Source: Nanobdellota archaeon
Lineage (GTDB): Archaea; Nanobdellota; Nanobdellia; Pacearchaeales; GW2011-AR1
Length of the DNA stretch: 7,535 bases
Direction of reading: 5' to 3'
Assembly (NCBI GenBank): GCA_018821425.1
Contig: JAHJMH010000072.1
Coordinates: 1 to 7,535 of the forward strand
The position numbers and the translations under genes are program-made. Positions 1 to 5,124 of this stretch are shown here, piece after piece. How positions within the stretch are numbered: the stretch's first letter is position 1; each line of letters opens with the position of its first letter. A model generated the notes under the pieces. It was not told the DNA's origin, did not search any database, and saw only the letters and a program-made list of their open reading frames with translations.

Positions 1-132
1 AGTTTCCTATTCTCTGCAATAATGATATTTTTTTATATCTCTTTTTTTGGATAAGATTTTTCCAATCCCAAAAAACCAAAAACCATTTAAACTTCAGGAA
101 CATCGTAATATTACAAATTCCTTCGGGACACG

Positions 133-154
133 CTTAACCCGTTCAAGGGTTAAG
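133..154. repeat. Perfect 8-bp inverted repeat (hairpin) downstream of the MazF-like gene
   Basis: CTTAACCC (133-140) and GGGTTAAG (147-154) are perfect complements around a 6-base loop. A smaller TCC-TTCG-GGA stem lies beside it at 119-128. The repeat begins 6 bases past the stop codon of the minus-strand gene at 160-555, so it would form the 3' end of that transcript. There is no T-run behind it on the minus strand, so it is not a typical archaeal terminator; 3'-end stabilisation or a remnant of a mobile unit are alternatives. The rest of 1-159 is AT-rich and I see no gene in it. Confidence 0.5.
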
Positions 155-159
155 GAACA

Positions 160-555
160 TTAAGAAAATATTAATTCTGACATTTGTTTTTTGATTTTTT
201 CAAAATCTTCCTTAGATGCAAAACCAACTTTATCGCGCAACCTGACAGAATCAATTGCCTTTAATTGACTTAATAATGCCACACTTGTCTCTCCCGTATT
301 GCCATTGAACTCATAATAATATTTTCCTCTTTTCTCTGTTTTTGAAAGGGGAATAACATAACAGAATCTTCTATTAAAAACTTTTAAAATTAAGACAGGG
401 CGGGTAAAATCATTGCCTTTTCCATCTTCTTCAAAACCGATATTTTCCCCAACATTACAAATCCAAATTTCCCTTTCTTTAAACCCTCTTGGACCTAATT
501 CATTATTGTTTATTTCGGACTTAACAGGCATCCAAATCTTGTAATCTTTTTTCAT
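160..555 (-). CDS. MazF/PemK-family type II toxin-like protein (orphan)
   Basis: A 131-residue protein resembling the PemK/MazF endoribonuclease fold, whose members cut mRNA at short sequence motifs. Visible marks are the N-terminal strand REIWICNVGENIGFEEDGKG (28-47), the family-typical TRPVLILK segment with its conserved Arg52, VIPLS (67-71), and LLSQLKAIDSVRLRDKVG (94-111), which matches the second conserved block carrying a Ser/Thr and the D..R pattern. From memory this subgroup, with a KEREIW start and an ENIGFEEDGKG block, is common in candidate-phyla (CPR) bacteria, suggesting exchange between lineages. No antitoxin gene precedes or follows it here: upstream is the divergent dph2 and downstream 159 bases hold no gene. 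The ATG at 555 is supported by a TATA-like box about 29 bases upstream. It could be a toxin with a remote antitoxin or a domesticated nuclease; the family call is firm, activity is inferred. Confidence 0.85.
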   Translation of the reverse strand: MKKDYKIWMPVKSEINNNELGPRGFKEREIWICNVGENIGFEEDGKGNDFTRPVLILKVFNRRFCYVIPLSKTEKRGKYYYEFNGNTGETSVALLSQLKAIDSVRLRDKVGFASKEDFEKIKKQMSELIFS

Positions 556-578
556 TTGATTGATAGGGAAAAGATTAG

Positions 579-590
579 CTATATAAAAAA
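579..590 (-). promoter_or_regulatory. TATA-like box for the MazF-like gene
   Basis: Read on the minus strand this is TTTTTTATATAG, centred about 29 bases before the ATG at 555. That spacing predicts a leaderless or nearly leaderless mRNA, and no Shine-Dalgarno is seen. The element is AT-symmetric enough that it could also serve the plus strand. Confidence 0.5.
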
Positions 591-612
591 TTAATCATTA
601 TCATCCAAAACC

Positions 613-618
613 TTAAAA
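613..618 (+). promoter_or_regulatory. TATA-like box for dph2
   Basis: TTAAAA is centred 25-26 bases before the ATG at 641, the geometry expected for leaderless transcription. It supports the ATG over the TTG codon at 632. The stronger ATATAAAA at 581-588 is an alternative box and would give a leader of about 30 bases. Confidence 0.4.
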
Positions 619-640
619 CCCCATTTTAGTTTTGTTAGTC

Positions 641-1627
641 ATGGTTTTAGATTTTGAGAAAGAAAAACTTATTCGTGAACTTAAGAAACGAAAGCCGAAT
701 AAAGTTCTTGTTCAACTTGCTGAAGGCATAAAACAAAACGCGCCGGAGATTTCTGAAGTTATGGAATCACTTGGGATTGAGTGCATTTTTTCAGGCGAGA
801 CGTGCTGGGGCGGTTGTTCCGTCGCTGTGCAAGAAGCCGAGGCGCTCGGCGTAGATTTAATCGTGCATTTCGGCCACGCGCAATTCATCGAAACTGATTT
901 TCCTGCTTTGTATATTGAAGTCAAGGACCTTTTGAATTTGAATCCAGTTCTTAAAAAATCTGTGCAACACGTTAAGGAATTTGGAACAATCGGGCTTTCT
1001 TTTTCAGTTCAACATAAACATGATTTAGAGAAGATAAAAAAGTTTTATGAAGACCTTGGGAAAAAAGTTATTCTTTCGAAAAAGGCGGGACATGTTGCTT
1101 ATGAGGGGCACATCGTCGGTTGCCAGTATGAGGGACTAAAAGCGATAGAAAATGAAGTTGATGCTTTCGTGATTTTTGGAAACCAGTTTCATTCTATGGG
1201 CGCGACTTTGGCAGTGAAGAAGCCGGTGATTTTGATTGATGTTTACAACGACGACGTTCGGAATATGAAAGGGTTGCGTGATAAAATTTTGAAGCAAAGA
1301 GTTATTTCAATTGATAGACTTCGCGACGCAAAGAATGTCGGCGTGATTATTGAGGTAAAACTCGGGCAGAAATTTGGTTCTCCGAAGAAGATTCTCCAAA
1401 AACTTCGCGACGCGGGGAAGAATGCAATTCTGATAACGATGTCTGAACTTACACCAGATAAGATAATGAATTTCTACAGTATTGATGCGTTCATCGAATT
1501 GGCTTGTCCGCGAATCGCGATTGACGATTTCGCGAAATATTCAAAACCGATTCTGACATTAAAAGAAGCACTTGTCGCCCTCGGAGAAAAAAGCTGGGAT
1601 GATATTTTAGAGACGGGAATTATTTAA
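641..1627 (+). CDS. dph2: Diphthamide biosynthesis enzyme Dph2 (2-(3-amino-3-carboxypropyl)histidine synthase)
   Basis: Archaeal Dph2 acts in the cytosol as a homodimer. Its [4Fe-4S] cluster cleaves S-adenosylmethionine to give a 3-amino-3-carboxypropyl radical, which is added to the diphthamide-precursor histidine of elongation factor 2 (first step of diphthamide synthesis). The protein has 328 residues, close to the usual length. The three cluster cysteines are present in the three-domain order of the family: Cys59 in SGETCWGGCSVA, Cys161 in GHIVGCQYEG and Cys289 in IELACPRIAIDDF. Cys55 is additional. Other family marks are VDLIVHFGHAQF (71-82) and the C-terminal RIAIDDF. I chose the ATG at 641 over the TTG at 632 because a TATA-like box lies 25 bases upstream. 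The gene stands alone, divergent from the MazF-like gene and convergent with the HD-domain gene. Its stop codon directly abuts the neighbour's stop. Confidence 0.95.
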   Translation: MVLDFEKEKLIRELKKRKPNKVLVQLAEGIKQNAPEISEVMESLGIECIFSGETCWGGCSVAVQEAEALGVDLIVHFGHAQFIETDFPALYIEVKDLLNLNPVLKKSVQHVKEFGTIGLSFSVQHKHDLEKIKKFYEDLGKKVILSKKAGHVAYEGHIVGCQYEGLKAIENEVDAFVIFGNQFHSMGATLAVKKPVILIDVYNDDVRNMKGLRDKILKQRVISIDRLRDAKNVGVIIEVKLGQKFGSPKKILQKLRDAGKNAILITMSELTPDKIMNFYSIDAFIELACPRIAIDDFAKYSKPILTLKEALVALGEKSWDDILETGII

Positions 1628-2884
1628 TTATTCGTAATTCTTATCTATAATTTCCAGGAGGGCATCAACATATTCCCCTTTTGCAACGAGTCCCCTACCT
1701 TTCATTAATTTGTTCGCAGTCACTGAAGCCTCCAATCGAGTCTTTGAAGAGACCCATCTCTCTGCTAAATAAAGAGGTTGGAAAAGATCTCTTTTAATTT
1801 CAGAAATTTCATCTACAACACCCCTAACTAATTCTTGTTGGTACGTCGTTGCCTTTGCTAAAAGAATTGATTGAACTTCCGCATCTCGCCCTCTTGAAGC
1901 AGATATTCTTAGGGCATCTCTCGACACATAGGCAACATTTTTTTCATCACCGCCATTAACTGCAGGAAAGATGACGAGCCGTCCATCTCTTCTGGTGTGA
2001 TGATGTTGTATCGTTTCAAGAGAATCGAAAGTCATCCCATCAATACAAACTCTTTCTTCAGATTCTTCATCTCCTGATGTGAACATCCTTCCGGGAATGA
2101 TAAAGTCTCTTACGCCGAAAACTTTTTTGAATTGTTCTCTCTTAAGTCCTGATTTTTTCAAGAAAGAATCTGCACAATCATGAACTATTGCGGCAGTCGA
2201 GAGATACCTTACTTCTTTATCAATTTCATCTTGCGAAGTTTCAAGATTTCTGCTTCCCATCAAGTATATCGCAGTTGATACATTTAGAACATCAAGAGCA
2301 TGAGGCAATTCCTGGGGATTGTGTTCTGCATAAGCTAGGACAAGCGGATCATCCTTAAGAACATCCAGGTATTCCTTTATTTTTCCATTATATTCTTTAA
2401 GAATTTCTGACAAGCGTTTCTGATTTTCCCCAAACTCTCTTGCAACTTTTGTTTCCAACAGATTAAAAGATTGAAACAAAGTCCTCATCCTTCTGTCAAG
2501 ACTTCCTAAACTAAGAAGAGCTCCCCTTCTCTCTTTTTGCACAGACCTTGAAATTCTTTTATTTACTTCCACATCCATTTTAAAGCGTTCAAAAGTGTCT
2601 CTCTTTTCGGGAGAAATAGAAATTACCTCTAGAGGAGCATTCCATTTTTTTCCGTCTCGCCTGAAATTTCCCCTAGTTTTTTCGCCAGTTAGTCTTTCAA
2701 TATCGTCGACTGTCAATTTTTTCCCAATATTGATTGCCTCCACCCCAGAAGTAGTTGTATAATAAACTGGTTCTGCACTATAAAATGTTTTTCCAGAACT
2801 TACATTCGCTACCACATTAAGAGAATCCAAAAGAACTTCTAACTCCACTTCAGATACATCTAATTCTTCAGCAAATAGTTCCAT
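1628..2884 (-). CDS. HD-domain protein, degenerate HD-GYP-like
   Basis: A 418-residue soluble protein with an unrecognised N-terminal half and a C-terminal HD-type metal phosphohydrolase-like region. Visible HD features are HALDVLN (His195), AAIVHDCADS (His235-Asp236), and HHHTRRDG (His294-296, Asp300), which resembles the HH..DG block of HD-GYP proteins. The segment LLAKATTYQQELVRG (341-355) aligns in style with the ADTYDALT block but lacks its Asp. The usual GYP after HH..DG is replaced by LVIFP, and the middle His of HP..G is not evident. The first 90 residues contain an acidic helix and an IGKKLTVDDIERLTG segment that could be a small binding domain. A charged region at about 140-180 may be coiled coil. 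I chose the ATG at 2884 over the TTG at 2896 because the TATA-like box at 2909-2918 fits it better. Either start changes only four residues. HD fold likely; substrate and activity unknown. Confidence 0.65.
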   Translation of the reverse strand: MELFAEELDVSEVELEVLLDSLNVVANVSSGKTFYSAEPVYYTTTSGVEAINIGKKLTVDDIERLTGEKTRGNFRRDGKKWNAPLEVISISPEKRDTFERFKMDVEVNKRISRSVQKERRGALLSLGSLDRRMRTLFQSFNLLETKVAREFGENQKRLSEILKEYNGKIKEYLDVLKDDPLVLAYAEHNPQELPHALDVLNVSTAIYLMGSRNLETSQDEIDKEVRYLSTAAIVHDCADSFLKKSGLKREQFKKVFGVRDFIIPGRMFTSGDEESEERVCIDGMTFDSLETIQHHHTRRDGRLVIFPAVNGGDEKNVAYVSRDALRISASRGRDAEVQSILLAKATTYQQELVRGVVDEISEIKRDLFQPLYLAERWVSSKTRLEASVTANKLMKGRGLVAKGEYVDALLEIIDKNYE

Positions 2885-2908
2885 GACAAATTTCAAACAT
2901 TAATCTTC

Positions 2909-2918
2909 ATAAATTTAT
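2909..2918 (-). promoter_or_regulatory. TATA-like box for the HD-domain gene
   Basis: ATAAATTTAT is self-complementary and centred about 29 bases before the minus-strand ATG at 2884. It sits in a 111-base divergent intergenic region that also holds the redox-operon promoter on the plus strand. Confidence 0.5.
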
Positions 2919-2966
2919 CTATAATAGGGTACAACTCTTAGTAATATTAAAAAAATCGAGCAAACA

Positions 2967-2975
2967 TTTATAAAA
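2967..2975 (+). promoter_or_regulatory. TATA box of the thiol-redox operon
   Basis: TTTATAAAA is a near-ideal archaeal TATA box centred 25 bases before the ATG at 2996. This predicts a leaderless mRNA for the first gene and argues against the TTG start at 2984. Confidence 0.7.
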
Positions 2976-2995
2976 TACTTTTCTTGTATAACTTC

Positions 2996-3754
2996 ATGTC
3001 GGAAGAAGAAGGTGAAAGGGAAGAAAAAACAATCACGATAAAAAAAGATGATTTGTGGAAGTATTCTACTTTTGTTCTCATCGCAGTCGTGGTTATTGGT
3101 GCGCTCGTGATGTTTTCGGGGAACGACGGAAACACTGGAACTGGTGGTGCGGTTAATACTGGTGAAGGGGCTGTAGTGGATATTAGTCCATTCCTTTCAA
3201 ATTCACAACTTTATCCTTCATTAGGTCCAGACGATTCTGAGAACGTTGTTATTGAGTTCTCTGATTTTCAGTGTCCTTTCTGTGCTATGGCTGCAGGACT
3301 TGCAAGTTGGACGGAAGGTTATAAAAGTCAATACGGAGACCTTATAGGTTCTGCTAAAAATGTGGAAGACTTGGCAGAGCAAGGGCAATTAAGACTAATT
3401 TATGTTCCATGGAGTTTCCTTGGCACTGAATCTAACAATGCAGCTGAAGCAGCTCTTTGCGCTAACGACCAAGGTAAATTCTGGGAAATGCATGGCGCAA
3501 TCTTTACTGCACATGACGGAGAAGAAAACAATGGAAAATATGATAAAGATAAACTTGAAATAATCGCAGCAGGGATAAGTGGAATAGATACTGCGAAGTT
3601 CAATAGTTGCCTTGAAGATAGCGATTATACCTCATCTCTTCAGAGAATTAGTTCTGATGTGAGGGGGGCAGGAGTTTCAGGTACACCAACATTCTTAGTA
3701 AACGGGCAAAAGGTTTCTGCTTCGTGGCCTGCGATACAAGCTGCCTTGAAGTAA
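2996..3754 (+). CDS. Membrane-anchored DsbA-family thiol-disulfide oxidoreductase
   Basis: A 252-residue protein: a charged cytoplasmic N-terminus (1-22), one membrane helix (about 24-41, STFVLIAVVVIGALVMF), a Gly/Thr/Asn-rich linker (42-60), then a DsbA-type thioredoxin fold facing outward. The active site is FSDFQCPFC (Cys93 and Cys96, CPFC), and the cis-proline loop is SGTPTFLVNG (228-237, Pro231), both classic for the DsbA/thioredoxin_4 family. EAALCANDQGKFWEMHGAIF (151-170) is the helical-insert signature of this family. Two further cysteines, Cys155 and Cys205, could form a structural disulfide. It probably oxidises or isomerises disulfides in exported proteins. The gene is first in a three-gene run, 10 bases before the next ATG. 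No VKOR or DsbB partner is in the window. The ATG is chosen from the TATA box 25 bases upstream. Family call firm; direction of the redox reaction not known. Confidence 0.92.
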   Translation: MSEEEGEREEKTITIKKDDLWKYSTFVLIAVVVIGALVMFSGNDGNTGTGGAVNTGEGAVVDISPFLSNSQLYPSLGPDDSENVVIEFSDFQCPFCAMAAGLASWTEGYKSQYGDLIGSAKNVEDLAEQGQLRLIYVPWSFLGTESNNAAEAALCANDQGKFWEMHGAIFTAHDGEENNGKYDKDKLEIIAAGISGIDTAKFNSCLEDSDYTSSLQRISSDVRGAGVSGTPTFLVNGQKVSASWPAIQAALK

Positions 3755-3764
3755 TTTAATAAAA

Positions 3765-4130
3765 ATGGTTGATAAAGAAACGAGAGAACTTGAAACAGAA
3801 AGTAATGTTTCTGAAGAGATTAAAATTCCAGTGAGATATGTTTTTGCAGTTTTGGCTGTTGTTGTAATCATCGGATTATTTTTCGTTTTAAAAAATGTAG
3901 GAATAGAAACCGGATTCGCGACGAAGGATATTGGAGAATCTGAAGCCAGAGCGAAGCTCGTTAACTTTTTTGAGACTCAAATTCCGGAAAGCACTTTTGA
4001 AATTTCATCATCTGCAAAAGAAGGAAATTTTTATATTTTTGAGACTCTGATTGATGGAGAATCATCACCCCTTTGGATTACTGCTGATGGAAAGTATATG
4101 GCAGTAGGGATAATCCCTTTGGAGAGCTAG
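3765..4130 (+). CDS. Small membrane-anchored protein of the redox operon, DsbC-N-terminal-like ectodomain
   Basis: A 121-residue protein with an acidic cytoplasmic tail (1-20), one membrane helix (about 24-42, YVFAVLAVVVIIGLFFVLK) and an outward domain of about 70 residues. It contains no cysteine, so it cannot be a redox enzyme itself. The pattern in the ectodomain, a helix (EARAKLVNFFETQIP) followed by short strands ending in PLWITADGKYM (102-112), recalls the small domain before the thioredoxin fold in DsbC/DsbG-like proteins and in some archaeal DsbA fusions, where it helps dimerisation or substrate binding. That resemblance is from memory and weak. It lies 10 bases after the DsbA-like gene and 4 bases before the zinc finger-thioredoxin gene, so all three are very probably one operon. 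A scaffold or substrate-binding subunit is my inference; the family is not recognised with confidence. Confidence 0.7.
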   Translation: MVDKETRELETESNVSEEIKIPVRYVFAVLAVVVIIGLFFVLKNVGIETGFATKDIGESEARAKLVNFFETQIPESTFEISSSAKEGNFYIFETLIDGESSPLWITADGKYMAVGIIPLES

Positions 4131-4134
4131 ATAA

Positions 4135-4632
4135 ATGGCTGAAAAAATGAGGTGTGAAATTTGTGATAGAATTTTTAAAGATGTTGAAGGACTTACGATG
4201 CATAATCTTGCAAAGCATTCTGAGATGATTCCGAAAGAGATGAAATCTTTTCCTGCTAAAAAAATTAGGAATGTTGGAATATCAATACTTATTCTCGTGA
4301 TTATCTTGTTCGGCGTTTACTGGTTAGTGGGAAACCAGGAGAAGCATGAAGCATTTGTGCAGTGCCTTGGTGACTCTGGAGCAAAAATGTATGCGGCATA
4401 TTGGTGTTCAGCATGTGCACAGCAGAAAAGTCTTTTAGGAAACAGTAAAAACATTCCTTATGTTGAATGTTCGCTTCCAAATCGCGGAGGTCAAAATACA
4501 ATGTGTAATGAAGCGGACATTGGAGCGTACCCAACATGGATATTCAGCGACGGAAGTCGACTTGTTGGAGTGTTAAGTAAAGAAGTTCTTTCTGAGAAAA
4601 CCGATTGTGTTTTTGATTCTAAGAATTCTTGA
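4135..4632 (+). CDS. C2H2 zinc finger - transmembrane - thioredoxin-like fusion protein
   Basis: A 165-residue protein with three parts. Residues 7-28 form a textbook C2H2 zinc finger: Cys7-x2-Cys10, Phe14, Leu20, His23-x4-His28. A basic stretch (AKKIR) precedes one membrane helix at about 47-65, which by the positive-inside rule leaves the finger in the cytosol and the rest outside. Residues 77-150 look like a thioredoxin fold: YWCSACAQQK (active site Cys91 and Cys94, CSAC), YVECSLPNRGGQ, and the cis-proline loop IGAYPTWIF (Pro133). Cys77, Cys112, Cys124 and Cys158 are additional. The ectodomain resembles the thioredoxin domain found fused to VKOR-family proteins (AYWC..C..QK...C). It is last in the redox operon, 4 bases after its neighbour. 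The gene ends in TGA. The outer domain likely reduces or oxidises exported thiols. The role of a cytosolic finger joined to it is unknown. Confidence 0.85.
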   Translation: MAEKMRCEICDRIFKDVEGLTMHNLAKHSEMIPKEMKSFPAKKIRNVGISILILVIILFGVYWLVGNQEKHEAFVQCLGDSGAKMYAAYWCSACAQQKSLLGNSKNIPYVECSLPNRGGQNTMCNEADIGAYPTWIFSDGSRLVGVLSKEVLSEKTDCVFDSKNS

Positions 4633-4644
4633 ATCTTAACTAAA

Positions 4645-4652
4645 TTTATAAA
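4645..4652 (+). promoter_or_regulatory. TATA box before the DUF4258/DUF2283 pair
   Basis: TTTATAAA is centred about 25 bases before the ATG at 4674, predicting leaderless transcription of the pair. The stretch from here to the ATG is similar to the gltX promoter at 5094-5127. Confidence 0.65.
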
Positions 4653-4673
4653 TTCTATTTCTCTTTATTGTTA

Positions 4674-4883
4674 ATGAAAATTGTTTACTCCAGTCATGCT
4701 AAAAAGCGGATGAAACAGCGAGGAGTTGAGGAATGGGAGATTGAACATATTTTAAAACATCCTTCTTACACTCGGAAGACATTTGATGACTGAAGAGAGA
4801 TAATTGGCAACATGAAGAACAGAACTATAAAGATTGTGGTTATTGAAGAAGAAAGTTATATAAAGATTGTAACGATTATATAA
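4674..4883 (+). pseudogene. DUF4258-family toxin-like gene with an in-frame TGA
   Basis: Reading from the ATG at 4674 gives 39 codons, a TGA at 4791-4793, then 29 more sense codons in the same frame to a TAA at 4881-4883. Both halves match the DUF4258 pattern I know: an N-terminal YSSHAKKRMKQRGVEEWEIE (5-24) with the H-A-K-x-R-M-x-x-R-G motif, and a C-terminal GNMKNRTIKIVVIEEESYI (45-63). The TGA sits where relatives usually have the Gly of D-G-R, so one GGA-to-TGA change would explain it. The reading frame and codon quality are otherwise intact, so the break is recent, or the codon is read through, or it is a base error. DUF4258 proteins often pair with small partner genes in toxin-antitoxin-like modules, and the DUF2283 gene follows after 2 bases. 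A truncated 39-residue product is also possible. Confidence 0.75.
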
Positions 4884-4885
4884 AA

Positions 4886-5092
4886 ATGAAAATTGAATAT
4901 GATAAAGAAGCTGATGCGGGATATATTTATTTAGTGGATGAAATAAAAGAGGGAGAGGCTGCTAAAACAATAGAACTAGACCCAAATATAATTTTGGATT
5001 TTGATAAAAATGGCAAACTTCTTGGAATTGAAGTTTTAAACGCGAGTAAAGTATTAAGCAAGGATGTTCTTTTAAAGTCTAATATTAATTAG
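4886..5092 (+). CDS. DUF2283 family protein (putative partner/antitoxin of the DUF4258 gene)
   Basis: A 68-residue protein with the DUF2283 signature: MKIEYDKEADAGYIYLVDEI at the start, AKTIELDPNIILDFDKNGKL in the middle, and LGIEVLNASKVL (47-58) near the end. The family is small, all beta-rich, and its biochemical role is unproven. It often lies next to DUF4258 genes, and the pairing is considered toxin-antitoxin-like. The ATG lies 2 bases after the TAA of the DUF4258 reading frame, so the two are translationally linked. The gene is intact although its presumed partner is interrupted, which is the direction of decay expected when a toxin is lost first. Assignment to the family is firm; antitoxin function is inference. 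Confidence 0.85.
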   Translation: MKIEYDKEADAGYIYLVDEIKEGEAAKTIELDPNIILDFDKNGKLLGIEVLNASKVLSKDVLLKSNIN

Positions 5093-5093
5093 A

Positions 5094-5102
5094 TTTATTA
5101 AG
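5094..5102 (+). promoter_or_regulatory. TATA-like box for gltX
   Basis: TTTATTAAG is centred about 27 bases before the ATG at 5125. It supports a leaderless mRNA and the ATG over the two TTG codons at 5116 and 5119. Confidence 0.5.
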
Positions 5103-5124
5103 GATTACTTATTCTTTGTTGTTA

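Noticed and set aside
1..159. Possible partial gene at the left edge
   Set aside because: Only very short open frames with no recognisable protein pattern in the six frames I followed.
712..924. Minus-strand open frame inside dph2
   Set aside because: A shadow of the well-supported dph2 frame with no family resemblance or promoter.
4791..4793. TGA read as selenocysteine
   Set aside because: The position fits a glycine in the family, not a cysteine, and I see no obvious SECIS-like hairpin in the short downstream DNA.
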